Part shown: piece by piece, positions 53,415 through 61,972 of the stretch | Layout: each line of letters starts with the position of its first letter | How positions within the stretch are numbered: the stretch's first letter is position 1 | Assembly: GCF_018709685.1 (NCBI RefSeq) | Contig: NZ_JABDHQ010000008.1 | Location: forward strand, 62,001 to 126,000 | Source: Akkermansia muciniphila | Lineage (GTDB): Bacteria; Verrucomicrobiota; Verrucomicrobiia; Verrucomicrobiales; Akkermansiaceae | Direction: 5' to 3' | DNA length: 64,000 nucleotides | Program-made: the position numbers and the translations under genes | Notes under the pieces: generated by a model | Databases searched by the model: none | Told to the model about the DNA's origin: nothing | The model's input: only the letters and a program-made list of their open reading frames with translations

Positions 53415-53867
53415 ATGAAATCTATATTAAATATACTCGCTATATTAATGTCCTGCATGTTGGGGATCGCCAGCCAGATTGAAGCACAGGAAGAGAAGTC
53501 CCGCCAACCAGACAGACAACAGCAAGAAGTTTCTCCTGAGCAGCAAGAAGAAAACAAGGATATCCCAACCATTACAAACCCTGCTGTTTTTAATGAGAAA
53601 GATTTGGATAAGCTTCTGGAAAAACAACGGGAATATGTGAAAAAACATTATCCGGATTACCGAATTGTTGGAGAAGGTCAGGAACAGGATTATTTTGATA
53701 GCCGTCACTATTCGGAGTTTGATCTGAAAAACGAAGATGATGAATGGGTCATGATCATCCGATTCGATATCGAAGAAGCCTATCAGGCCTACATGAAAAA
53801 GCATCAAAAAGAGATAGAACGGGAAGCGGCCAAACTAATCAAGCAGGGTACCATTAAAATTGAATGA
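53415..53867 (+). CDS. Exported charged protein of unknown function
   Basis: A 150-residue protein beginning MKSILNILAILMSCMLGIASQIEA, a signal peptide. The mature part starts with a Gln/Glu/Pro-rich segment (EEKSRQPDRQQQEVSPEQQEE) likely disordered, then a mixed alpha/beta region with acidic patches (YFDSRHYSEFDLKNEDDEWVMIIRFDIEEAYQAYMKKHQKEIEREAAK). No family recognised. It lies 8 bases after the preceding gene on the same strand, so the two are probably one transcript. A+T-rich codon use is shared with that gene. Confidence 0.62.
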   Translation: MKSILNILAILMSCMLGIASQIEAQEEKSRQPDRQQQEVSPEQQEENKDIPTITNPAVFNEKDLDKLLEKQREYVKKHYPDYRIVGEGQEQDYFDSRHYSEFDLKNEDDEWVMIIRFDIEEAYQAYMKKHQKEIEREAAKLIKQGTIKIE

Positions 53868-53954
53868 TAAGCCGTTTCCTATAAAACAGAAGAAGCAATA
53901 ACTAACAACCCGGTGTTGGAATACGCACGCCGTCTGTCAAACAGACGGCGTGCG
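53868..53954. repeat. Perfect 14-bp hairpin
   Basis: CGCACGCCGTCTGT (53924-53937) and ACAGACGGCGTGCG (53941-53954) form a perfect stem around a 3-base CAA loop. It is G+C-rich inside an A+T-rich island and has no T run after it, so it is not a classical terminator. It may protect the 3' end of the preceding transcript or be a repeat element; no second copy was noticed in this window. Confidence 0.7.
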
Positions 53955-54423
53955 GCCGTACAGGTACTTGGCTTATTTTTCTGGAAAGAATGCTGCCAAT
54001 AGAGCATGACACTCCTCCGCTTGCTGATAGTGAGCAGCATGGGTCGAGGTCATGAGGCCTCTCTTCTATCCTGAGCATCATCACTAGAGAGAGACGGACT
54101 TTAGACTCCATGTGGTCATCATTCAAATCATCGCCGAAAGAGGGAATATATAATCCTGCCAGGAACTTCCCGTCACTTATATAGGCGAACTCCTTTCCGC
54201 AGCCGGAGCACACTTTTTGTAATATTCGACATTCCGTTATTTAGAAATGACCATCAGAACCAACTCAACCGGCACAAATACAATTGTGACAAATCTGATT
54301 GATCATTTCCCTGGTTGCATGGCAACCGCATTCATGAAATATTATCGGTCTATCAGCAAATTTCCCAGTGATCAAAGCATTGACATAACATATCAGCCGT
54401 CGAGCTATGCAAAAGGAGTGACT
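53955..54423 (-). pseudogene. Possible remnants of a cysteine-rich coding sequence
   Basis: On the minus strand, two open fragments look like protein but lack starts. One, stopping at 54265, reads ...IIFHECGCHATREMINQ then ICHNCICAG; the other (54240 to 53902) reads ...CRILQKVCSGCGKEFAYISD and then runs on in less protein-like sequence. Both hold C-x-x-C or CGC zinc-ribbon-like motifs, and both sit in frames interrupted by stops. They could be decayed pieces of a zinc-ribbon gene. The + strand ORF 54247-54474 does not look like protein. Otherwise I see no gene from 53955 to 54495. Confidence 0.25.
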
Positions 54424-54495
54424 TTATTATTTTCGTATAAATTTTTGGTTATTCATATCTTCATCACGCCGTAACCTCCTAATAGAAACGAAAAC

Positions 54496-56631
54496 TTACC
54501 TGCCCGTTTCCGTCACCTCCATGCAGACGGACTGGAAGGTAGTTTTCCAGTTGATGCGGATTCCGGCGTCCATCAGGTAATCGCCGCCAAGCACCCGTTC
54601 ATGGGCGTTCGTGAGGGAGCCGTTTTCATCCAGGTTGATTTCCCTCACCAAATACCTGGCGGCAGGGTCCAGGCCTTTCAGGCGCAGGGGCGGCGGGGAA
54701 TCCGCCAGCCATTTGTCCATCAGCCAGGCGAAGACGACGGCTCTGTTCTTATACACGTACATCAGGGAAGCCACCCGGCTTTCATACGGGGAAGACAGGC
54801 GGTACAGGTCCCCGAACTGGACTATGGGACGGATGCGCTTGTATTCCGCCAGCGCCCGTTTGGAAAATTCCACTTCCTCCTTCGTCATGTCACAGGGCTG
54901 GAGCTCAAAGCCCAGACGGCCCGACATGGCCACGTCAAAGCGGAATTTGAGCGGCGTAACGCGCTTTGTCTGATGGTTGGGGGAGGCCGTCACATGGGCG
55001 GCCATGGAGATGGCCGGGAACAGGTGCCCGATGCCCCACTGCATGAATACGCGTTCACAGGCGTCCGTATTGTCGGACGTCCAAAATTCGTGATGCCTCC
55101 GCATGGTCCCGTAGTCCGCGCGTCCTCCGCCGGAGGAACAGGCCTGAAATACCACATCCGGGAATTCCGCCGCCAGCGCATCAAGGATGGTTTCATAGCC
55201 GCGCACATAGTCAATGGACAGGTTCCCCTGATGGCCGGCGTCCAGCCGGGAGGAGCCGGGATCGGAGATTTTGCGGTTGCAGTCCCACTTGACATAGGAA
55301 ATGCCCGGATGTTCTCCCAGCAGTTTCCGCATGGCGTCAAGAATGTAGGCGCGCACGTCCGGGTTGCTCAAATCCAGCAGGTACTGGCTGCGTTCCAGCC
55401 TGTTTTCCCGGTGGGGAAGGCCAATCACCCATTCCGGATGCTTCCGGTAAAGTTCCGACCGGGGGTTCACCATTTCCGGCTCCACCCAGATGCCGAAGCG
55501 TATCCCCAGCTTTTCCGCCTGGCGCACCAGGCCTTCCAACCCATGGGGCAATTTGTCCCGGTTCACCTGCCAGTCCCCCAGCCCGGCCCGGGCGTCATTG
55601 CGCGGGAATTTGTTGCCAAACCAGCCGTCATCCAGCACAAAGAGCTCCACGCCCAGCTCCCCCGCACGCTTCATCATGCCATGCAGCACTTTTTCCGTGA
55701 AGGTGAAGTACACTCCCTCCCATGAGTTCAGCAGGGTAAGCCGCTCCGTAGCGCCGCCGCGCAGGCCGTAACGGCGCGCCCAGCGGTGGATGCGCCGGGA
55801 AGCTTCCCCCTTGCCGTTTCCGCTGTGCACCAGGATCAGGGGAGGCGTTTCAAACGTCCCGCCGCCATCCAGCAGGTAAGGCGCAGGAACCGCGTCCAGC
55901 CCCGCCCCGGCAAAGAGGTAGTGGTACGGGCTGTGCCGGAACCATATGCGGTAGTTGCCGGACCACGCCAGCGCCCCCAGAATTACTTCCCCCGCATCCT
56001 CCCGCGCCGGGCCGTCCAGGGAGATGATGAAGCCGGGGCTTCCCTCCTGGGCAGCGCGGGTTCCGGTGCCGGAAACCAGGGAAAGTTCATGGCCCCGCGC
56101 CACTTCCTCCTCGCTCATCAGGGATTCGCCGCCCCAGGTGCCGCGGAAGCTGGTGACAAAGTACCGTTCCGCGCGCAGATTCAGTTGTGCGGACGCAACG
56201 CGGTGAAGGCGTATGCCTTCCCTCCCCTCGTTCCGTACCACTACCCATTGAAGGAAGGCGTCCGATTCCCGGTGGGAGCGCACGTGAATTTCCACCCTCA
56301 CGGGGTAGGAAGGGTCTTTCCCGTAGAAGACGGCTTCTTCCCGGTCGTCATCCAGTTCCAGCACCTCCCACCCCAGGCATTCCAGGCGCAGGGAGAGGGC
56401 TCCGTCCGCCTGGGTTACGCAAATGGAGTATTCCTCCGACGCATTGGGAAGCCCCGCCACGGAGTCCCCCAGGGCGGAGTACAGAAGGGGCGCGTCCGCG
56501 GCGTTTGCCAGGGCATCCGCCGGTTCACGCAGCCGCGGACCGTAATAGGCGCGGCGCACACGTCCCTGTTCATCCTTGAACAGGGTCATCTGGGAGGAAC
56601 GGGTCAGCAAATGAACGGAGTCCGGCGTCAT
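54496..56631 (-). CDS. Alpha-galactosidase, family GH36
   Basis: A roughly 711-residue enzyme that removes alpha-linked galactose. I start at ATG 56631 (MTPDSVHLLTRSSQMTLFKDEQG), because the GH36 N-terminal beta-supersandwich homology begins there; GTG 56676 would add 15 residues. The catalytic barrel has FVLDDGWFGNKFPRN, the nucleophile Asp450 in YVKWDCN and the acid/base Asp520 in WTSDNTDA, plus SSGGGRADYG for substrate binding. No clear signal peptide, so probably cytosolic or periplasmic. Matches the Amuc_0855 type by position (from memory). Targets may be blood-group B-like or dietary alpha-galactosides. Confidence 0.94.
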   Translation of the reverse strand: MTPDSVHLLTRSSQMTLFKDEQGRVRRAYYGPRLREPADALANAADAPLLYSALGDSVAGLPNASEEYSICVTQADGALSLRLECLGWEVLELDDDREEAVFYGKDPSYPVRVEIHVRSHRESDAFLQWVVVRNEGREGIRLHRVASAQLNLRAERYFVTSFRGTWGGESLMSEEEVARGHELSLVSGTGTRAAQEGSPGFIISLDGPAREDAGEVILGALAWSGNYRIWFRHSPYHYLFAGAGLDAVPAPYLLDGGGTFETPPLILVHSGNGKGEASRRIHRWARRYGLRGGATERLTLLNSWEGVYFTFTEKVLHGMMKRAGELGVELFVLDDGWFGNKFPRNDARAGLGDWQVNRDKLPHGLEGLVRQAEKLGIRFGIWVEPEMVNPRSELYRKHPEWVIGLPHRENRLERSQYLLDLSNPDVRAYILDAMRKLLGEHPGISYVKWDCNRKISDPGSSRLDAGHQGNLSIDYVRGYETILDALAAEFPDVVFQACSSGGGRADYGTMRRHHEFWTSDNTDACERVFMQWGIGHLFPAISMAAHVTASPNHQTKRVTPLKFRFDVAMSGRLGFELQPCDMTKEEVEFSKRALAEYKRIRPIVQFGDLYRLSSPYESRVASLMYVYKNRAVVFAWLMDKWLADSPPPLRLKGLDPAARYLVREINLDENGSLTNAHERVLGGDYLMDAGIRINWKTTFQSVCMEVTETGR

Positions 56632-56758
56632 GGTCAGTGAAAGGGCAAGGATCAGTCTTTTTCCAGGCAGGCGCACGGTGCGCTTGCCTTATCCATTAAG
56701 GCCCGTGCCGGACAGGGAAGTCAATGGCAAAATGGAACGGGCTCCGGCCTTCCTTTCC

Positions 56759-57031
56759 CTACTTCTTCCACAGGCGGGAAGAGGGCCGGAATTTCATGGT
56801 GCTTGATTCATGCACAAACAGTTTACTGCCGTTTTCCGGATGGCGCACCACACGCGCACGGCGGTGCTTGACGGCGAACGATCCGAAGCCGCGGAATTTA
56901 ACCAGAGACCGCTTCCGGACCGTCTTCGCAATCGTGTCCAGCACGGCGTTCAGCGCCTGTTCCGCCTGCCGGGAGGTTACGCCTTCTCCCAGTTCCCGCT
57001 GCAATTCCCGAATGAATTCTGTTTTATTCAT
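56759..57031 (-). CDS. HU/IHF-family DNA-binding protein
   Basis: A 90-residue nucleoid protein from ATG 57031 (MNKTEFIRELQREL); the frame is open to 57157, but the extension is G+C-driven. It has the helical dimer core (residues 1-45: TSRQAEQALNAVLDTIAKTVRKR), the FRGFGSFAVKHRRARVVRHPENG beta-arm with Arg-rich strand and the Pro tip (HPENG) that inserts into the minor groove, and the C-terminal FRPSSRLWK strand. Usual HU length; HU versus IHF cannot be settled. Divergent from the membrane protein gene. Confidence 0.93.
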   Translation of the reverse strand: MNKTEFIRELQRELGEGVTSRQAEQALNAVLDTIAKTVRKRSLVKFRGFGSFAVKHRRARVVRHPENGSKLFVHESSTMKFRPSSRLWKK

Positions 57032-57185
57032 AAGGCGCCCAGCATGGGATGCCACGTTTTTCCGGTAAAGCGGAGACGGCGCGCCCGCATTCCTGCCACC
57101 AGGACCGGACGGGCGGCCCTCTCCCTTCCGGCCCGCAAGTTTCCTCCTTGCCCCCATGCGCCGGACCCATTAAGGTCCGGGGGAG

Positions 57186-58655
57186 ATGCCCTCCCCCGCC
57201 GCCGATGCCCCGTGCCCGGAACAAACTTTCAGCGTGACTGCGCTGAAGTGGCATACCTGCGCATGGCTTATGCTTCCCGTGCTGGTTTTCATGGCGGGAT
57301 GGATGCACTGGTACGCCGCTCTTCCACTCATGTTCCTGATGGCCGCGGGACTGGCTCCCGGAAGGCGCAAGGAACCGCCGGAAAGGGGTTCCCTCCCCGC
57401 TTTTCCCCTCTTCACCCGCTCTTCGTTTCTCGTCCTGACCGCGTTCATCGCCCTGATGGCGCTGTCCGGATGGGGGGAATGGGTCAATCAGCACCCGGAC
57501 CATATCGTCAGGAACGCCTGCCTGCGCGAATTGGTCGCCAGTCCATGGCCCGTCGTTTTTCCGGACGGAGACGTCTTGATTTACAACACAGGCTTCTGGC
57601 TGCTTCCGGCCCTGGCAGGCAAAATGGCGGGGTTGGGGGCTGCCCGGGCATTTGTCGTGCTGTGGGGGGCATGGGGCCTCTTTCTTGCGTGGCTGTGGCT
57701 TTGCGTTTTCTCCGGCCGCCGTTCCCTGCCGCTCGCCCTGCTGATGGTGATGTTTGGCTCCCTGCTGAATGTCCAGTGTTGGCTGGGGCTGGACCTGTTC
57801 CGCCTGCATTACTTCGGCACGGCGGAGCAAATCATGTGCAGCGCAAATGCCTCCATCCCCGTCATGCTTTTCTTCATCTTCCTGGCTTCGGGACGCATGC
57901 CCCTGCACTGGATCCCTCTTTTGTTTGCATCCATCGCCTTTTATTCCCCCCTCGCGGCCCTGGGGGGGCTGCCTCTGGCGGCCTGCCAGTGGTTCCGGCA
58001 ATGGAAAGACGGCCGCGCCTCCCGGCGCATCCTGTTCCATCCCTCCTTTCCGGCAGCCGTCCTGCTGGGGGCGTGCTTCCTCCTTTATTATGGGGCGGTA
58101 AACGCGCCATCCTCCCATACGGGCATACGGCCCTTTTATACGCATCCGGGAGATTTTCTGCTCATGGGTACCTCTTTTCTGGTATACGCCCTGTTCTGCT
58201 GGCGGGATTTCCGGAGGAATCCCCTCTTCATCTGCACGCTGGCAACCGGACTGATTCTGCCTTTCTTTTACGTGAACGGGGACGTCAACGACCTGCTCTG
58301 CAAGGGAAGCGTTCCGGCAATGGCCTGCCTGCTCGCCTTTCTGGCTTCCACCTGGATGAGGCACCCCCGCCTCCGGATGTGGATTTGGCTCCTGCTGGCG
58401 TTCGGGCTGGCGCCGCGGTTCAACATTCCCTATTACTGCTGTTCTTCCACCGCCCTCCAGGCATCCCTGGCACCCTCCGCTTCATGCTCCCGGCCTTCTT
58501 CCTTCGCCTGCCGGGAATGGCGGCTGCTTACTTATGCGCCGCAGGCGCTCCGTCAGGATGAATGGGGTTCCACCATGCACCATCCTGGGCACCGATGGTA
58601 CCCCTATTACTCCGGCGCCCCGCAGCCGTGGCTGCGCTTCATCTACCGTTTTTAG
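57186..58655 (+). CDS. Polytopic membrane protein of unknown function
   Basis: A 489-residue protein with about 11-12 hydrophobic helices between residues 22 and 425, short loops, and a C-terminal soluble end (EWGSTMHHPGHRWYPYYSGAPQPWLRFIYRF). The general layout resembles membrane glycosyltransferase-like or O-antigen-type proteins, but no diagnostic motif is present. Residues about 420-455 (SSTALQASLAPSASCSRPSSFACREW) are oddly Ser/Ala-rich; the neighbouring frame reads more hydrophobic there, so a pair of sequencing or real frameshifts is possible. Starts at ATG 57186, 155 bases from the HU start on the other strand. Confidence 0.7.
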   Translation: MPSPAADAPCPEQTFSVTALKWHTCAWLMLPVLVFMAGWMHWYAALPLMFLMAAGLAPGRRKEPPERGSLPAFPLFTRSSFLVLTAFIALMALSGWGEWVNQHPDHIVRNACLRELVASPWPVVFPDGDVLIYNTGFWLLPALAGKMAGLGAARAFVVLWGAWGLFLAWLWLCVFSGRRSLPLALLMVMFGSLLNVQCWLGLDLFRLHYFGTAEQIMCSANASIPVMLFFIFLASGRMPLHWIPLLFASIAFYSPLAALGGLPLAACQWFRQWKDGRASRRILFHPSFPAAVLLGACFLLYYGAVNAPSSHTGIRPFYTHPGDFLLMGTSFLVYALFCWRDFRRNPLFICTLATGLILPFFYVNGDVNDLLCKGSVPAMACLLAFLASTWMRHPRLRMWIWLLLAFGLAPRFNIPYYCCSSTALQASLAPSASCSRPSSFACREWRLLTYAPQALRQDEWGSTMHHPGHRWYPYYSGAPQPWLRFIYRF

Positions 58656-58716
58656 CGGAAAAGAGAGCCGGAAGAGGAATTCCGCATTCCGGCTTTCACT
58701 GAAAAGAGGCGGACAT

Positions 58717-59265
58717 TCAGGCAGCCTTTCCCTCCTCCTGAAACTTTTTCCAGCATTCCCCGATAACCGCGGGCAGGGATTTGCCTTCTTTGTCCATGTC
58801 CCCCTGGCTCACCATCCTTTTAATCACTTTTCCGGAAACGGGGTCCAGAATGATCACGGCGGGAGGACCAAAGACCACATAAGGAGCCCTGGACCCCAGG
58901 CAGCCCACGACTTTGCCCGCTTCCTCCGGAATGAATTTGAAGGTGAAAGACCCCGGAGACCTTCCCGGCTCCTGCCCGGTATCCACCATCCAGAAGATGA
59001 ATTTTTTGCCGGATTCCATCTTAAAGTCGCGTTCCTTGATATGCTTGTTCGTAAAGATGTTGCAGTATACGCACCAGGAAGAGCCCGTCAGGTAGATGAC
59101 CAGGGGAATCTTTTTTGCGATGGCTTCATTGCGCAGCTTGTCAAAGACCGGACTGCCCGATTCATTCACGGCGGGAGGGGGCGTCTGCTGTGCCAGGGCG
59201 GAAACAGGAGCCAGCATGCACGCCATGGCGGCGGCACAAAGCACGGGAACGGCAAACTTGATCAT
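58717..59265 (-). CDS. Exported thioredoxin-fold protein
   Basis: A 182-residue periplasmic protein: signal peptide to about 25 (VSALAQ), then a thioredoxin-like fold with the active site WCVYC (Cys65, Cys68) preceded by a hydrophobic strand PLVIYLTGSS. The rest (FWMVDTGQEPG, PPAVIILDPVSGKV) fits thioredoxin-like cytochrome-biogenesis or DUF899-type relatives. It could reduce or isomerise disulfides in exported proteins. CVYC differs from the CGPC of thioredoxin, so redox potential will differ. Divergent from the DUF3750 gene. Confidence 0.85.
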   Translation of the reverse strand: MIKFAVPVLCAAAMACMLAPVSALAQQTPPPAVNESGSPVFDKLRNEAIAKKIPLVIYLTGSSWCVYCNIFTNKHIKERDFKMESGKKFIFWMVDTGQEPGRSPGSFTFKFIPEEAGKVVGCLGSRAPYVVFGPPAVIILDPVSGKVIKRMVSQGDMDKEGKSLPAVIGECWKKFQEEGKAA

Positions 59266-59301
59266 ATTCCCATGAAAATAAGCCTCTCCGCAGAGAAGTC
59301 A

Positions 59302-59337
59302 AACTTCAAGATTCCGCCATTGCCTTCATTTGAAGTT
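59302..59337. repeat. Inverted repeat between divergent thioredoxin-like and DUF3750 genes
   Basis: Arms AACTTCAA (59302-59309) and TTGAAGTT (59330-59337) with 20 bases between, in a 91-base gap between divergent genes. It could be an operator shared by both promoters, but this is a guess from symmetry alone. Confidence 0.3.
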
Positions 59338-59356
59338 CAAGGTATATACATTCGCC

Positions 59357-60286
59357 ATGCGCCATTCCAACCCCTATAACCGCAGGCACCCTTCACGGAA
59401 CAAATGGCGCCTCATTTTCTGGCTGTCCATGGCGCTCCTGGTCCTGTGCGGCGCCCTGGTCTACTTCCACCCCGCGGAAGACTGGCAAACCGCGGACCGC
59501 AGCAGCAGCGGCCTGGCTCCGCTGCCGGAGGAAGAGCCGGAAGCCGTCGTCCAGGTGTATTCGGCACGCGCCTTCGGCTGGCGCAAGTATTTCGGCGTGC
59601 ATACCTGGATAGCCGTGAAGGAGAAGAACGCCGGCTTTTACACCGTTTACCAGGTGATGGGCTACCAGCTCCCTTCCAGGGGAACCAGCGTTTCCATCAC
59701 CAGGGACATTCCGGACCGCAAGTGGTTTGGCGCGGAACCGGACCTGATTCAGGAATTGCGCGGAAAAGCGGCGGAAAGAGCCATTCCCGCCATCAGCCGC
59801 ACGGCGCGGGAATACCCTGAGGCGGATACGTACCGGCTCATTCCCGGCCCCAACAGCAACACCTTCACCGCCGCGCTGATGAGGGAGGTGCCGGAACTGA
59901 CGGTAGAGCTTCCGCCCCACGCGGTGGGGAAGGATTACCTGCCCGGCGGCATTGCCGGACGGACGGAGAGCGGCACGGGCATCCGCATGAATTTATGGGG
60001 CCTGGGAGGGGTCAGCCTGGGCCTGGCGGAAGGGGTTGAAGTCAGCCTGCTGGGACTGAACGCGGGTTTTGACCTGCTGCGCCCCGCCCTCAAGCTCCCC
60101 ATGATCGGCCGCGTAGGGCTGCCGGACGCCCCGGTGGGCTGGGACTGGTGGAGCATCATGCTGCTGCTTCTGGCGGGAACGTTCATTTTCTTCCGCATGC
60201 TCCGCCACATGCGCCAAAAACGCAGGCAGGCGCACCGCATCCCCCACTTCCGCCATCCGCGGACAAAAACGAGCGAGCGCATTTAA
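59357..60286 (+). CDS. DUF3750 family protein
   Basis: About 309 residues from ATG 59357; a TTG at 59330 would add nine. An N-terminal membrane helix (about 15-40: LIFWLSMALLVLCGALVYF) anchors it; the core has the DUF3750 pattern: HTWIAVKEKNAGFYTVYQVMGYQLP.RGTSVS, DIPDRKWFG, LIQELRGKAAERAIPAI, YRLIPGPNSNTFTAALMREVPEL and VGKDYLPGG. A second hydrophobic helix (about 255-280) and a basic tail close it. Function unknown; the PGPNSNTF and AVGKDYLP motifs suggest an enzyme-like cavity. The small lipoprotein gene follows 114 bases later. Confidence 0.85.
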   Translation: MRHSNPYNRRHPSRNKWRLIFWLSMALLVLCGALVYFHPAEDWQTADRSSSGLAPLPEEEPEAVVQVYSARAFGWRKYFGVHTWIAVKEKNAGFYTVYQVMGYQLPSRGTSVSITRDIPDRKWFGAEPDLIQELRGKAAERAIPAISRTAREYPEADTYRLIPGPNSNTFTAALMREVPELTVELPPHAVGKDYLPGGIAGRTESGTGIRMNLWGLGGVSLGLAEGVEVSLLGLNAGFDLLRPALKLPMIGRVGLPDAPVGWDWWSIMLLLLAGTFIFFRMLRHMRQKRRQAHRIPHFRHPRTKTSERI

Positions 60287-60399
60287 GCCGCGTTTCACGG
60301 AAGCCTTTTTCCCTTATCCCGTTCCCTCATGCAGGGAAGAAGGGGAATAAAGCGGAAATTCGATTGCCAAGCGGGAATGAAGCTGTAAGAATCCGCGCC

Positions 60400-60723
60400 A
60401 TGAACAAGCTCCTGATCCGCTCCTGTCTGCTTGCCGGGCTGGCCTGCGCCGCTTCCTGCGCCTCCAATAAGGAAACGGCCTCTCAGGAACCCGCCCCCGC
60501 TCCAGCCGTCCAGCCGGAACCCGCCCCCGCGGCAGAGCGCCCGGTCCCCTGGGCCCCCGCTCCGGTGAAATCCGCCATTCTTCCGGAGGAAGACGGGGAA
60601 GAGTCCGCACCGGGCCCCGCTGTTCTGCCGGGCGACTTCCGTCCGGGGCTGCGCACTCCCCAGCTTCCGGATACCCTGCTGTATGACCTGGACGGCAAAC
60701 TGAATACTCCCACCGCTCCGTAA
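60400..60723 (+). CDS. Small Pro/Ala-rich lipoprotein
   Basis: 107 residues from ATG 60400 (MNKLLIRSCLLAGLACAASC). The AASC fits a loose lipobox, so Cys20 may be lipidated. The mature part is mostly Pro, Ala and Glu (EPAPAPAVQPEPAPAAERPVPWAPAP), a disordered spacer, with a small C-terminal patch (LPGDFRPGLRTPQLPDTLLYDLDGK). Likely an outer membrane tether of unknown role. Starts 114 bases after DUF3750 and precedes rlmD by 19 bases. Confidence 0.7.
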   Translation: MNKLLIRSCLLAGLACAASCASNKETASQEPAPAPAVQPEPAPAAERPVPWAPAPVKSAILPEEDGEESAPGPAVLPGDFRPGLRTPQLPDTLLYDLDGKLNTPTAP

Positions 60724-60742
60724 CACGTTCCCTCCCATCATC

Positions 60743-61966
60743 ATGACCGCGACCATTCCCAAAGGCTTCCACCCCGAACCTTTTTCCTACCACCAGGAGC
60801 TTGAACTGGAGATTGACGCCCTTTCCAACGCGGGCGACGGCATCGGCCGCGTGGACGGCTGGGTGGTTTTCGTCCCCTTTGCCCTGCCGGGGGACCGCGT
60901 GAAGGCGCGCATATGGCGCAATGACAAGAATTATTCCTCCGCGGACCTGGTGGAGGTGCTGCACCCCAGCGCGGACCGCGTGGAACCCGGCTGCCGGCTG
61001 TTCGGTACCTGCGGAGGCTGCCAGTACCAGCATTTTTCCTATGACCGGCAGCTCCTCTGGAAAACCCGGCAGGTGGCGGACCTGCTGCGCCTTCAGGCCG
61101 GGCTGGAACTGCCCGTCAATCCCGCGATCGCCTCTCCCCGGCAATACAACTACCGTTCCAAGATTACGCCCCATTTTGACAAGCCCAGGGAAGGCGGGAA
61201 GCCGGCCATCGGCTTTCTGAAGGCGGGGTCCAGAAGGGAAGTGGTGGACGTGCCCCAGTGCCCGATTGCCATGGAGTGCATCAACGAGGTGCTGCCGCTG
61301 GCCCGCAAGAGCGTTTACCAGGCCGCGGCGCGGTTCAAGCGCGGCGCCACCATCCTGCTCCGCGCCTCGGAGGGGGGCGTCATCACCAATAACAACGCCG
61401 TGGCCTGCGAGCGTGTGGGCGACCTGGAATTCCACTTCCTGGCGGGGGATTTTTTCCAGAACAATCCCTTCATTCTTCCGCTGTTTACGGATTACGTGGC
61501 CCAGCAGGCGAGCATGGACGGAGAGGAGTTCCTGGTGGACGCCTATTGCGGTTCCGGCCTGTTTGCCCTGAGCCTGGCTAAGAAGTTCAGGAAGGTGCTG
61601 GGCGTGGAGGTCAGCGAGACTTCCGCGGACTGGGCGCGGAGCAATGCCCGGAGCAACGGCATTGAACACGCAGAGTTCTTGGCGGCAGACGCCGGGGCCA
61701 TTTTCGCCCAGGTGGATTTCCCCGCGGAAAAGACCGCTGTGGTCATTGATCCTCCCCGGAAGGGATGCAGCATGGAGTTCCTGAACCAGTTGTTCTCCTT
61801 CGGCCCCGGAAAGGTGGTGTACGTTTCCTGCAATCCCGCCACGCAGATACGGGACTTGGCGGAGTTTGACAAGGCCGGCTACGCCGTCACCGCCGTGCAG
61901 CCTTTTGACCTGTTCCCCCAGACCAAGCATCTGGAATGCGTGGTCACGTTAAAAAAGAAGATCTGA
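60743..61966 (+). CDS. rlmD: 23S rRNA (uracil-5-)-methyltransferase, RlmD/TrmA family
   Basis: A 407-residue SAM-dependent methyltransferase. An N-terminal TRAM domain (about 15-80: ELEIDALSNAGDGIGRVDGWVVFVPFALPGDRV) binds RNA; the Fe-S site is built from C..GTCGGCQYQ plus a later Cys in VPQCPI. The catalytic part has YCGSGLFALSLAK for SAM, VVIDPPRKGC and the nucleophile Cys in VSCNPAT, with FFQ(NN)P for the base. It methylates C5 of a uridine in 23S rRNA (as in U1939) or a related RNA; RlmD, RlmC and TrmA cannot be distinguished with certainty. Six bases before miaB. Confidence 0.92.
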   Translation: MTATIPKGFHPEPFSYHQELELEIDALSNAGDGIGRVDGWVVFVPFALPGDRVKARIWRNDKNYSSADLVEVLHPSADRVEPGCRLFGTCGGCQYQHFSYDRQLLWKTRQVADLLRLQAGLELPVNPAIASPRQYNYRSKITPHFDKPREGGKPAIGFLKAGSRREVVDVPQCPIAMECINEVLPLARKSVYQAAARFKRGATILLRASEGGVITNNNAVACERVGDLEFHFLAGDFFQNNPFILPLFTDYVAQQASMDGEEFLVDAYCGSGLFALSLAKKFRKVLGVEVSETSADWARSNARSNGIEHAEFLAADAGAIFAQVDFPAEKTAVVIDPPRKGCSMEFLNQLFSFGPGKVVYVSCNPATQIRDLAEFDKAGYAVTAVQPFDLFPQTKHLECVVTLKKKI

Positions 61967-61972
61967 TTGCCC

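Noticed and set aside
54247-54474. 75-residue + strand ORF in the A+T-rich island
   Set aside because: No ribosome site, no signal peptide and no protein-like pattern; the opposite strand shows more protein-like fragments.
56810-58561. Alternative frame through the HU gene and membrane protein
   Set aside because: Runs antisense through a clear HU protein and has no start context; the overlapping 57186 frame has regular membrane helices and a sensible C terminus.
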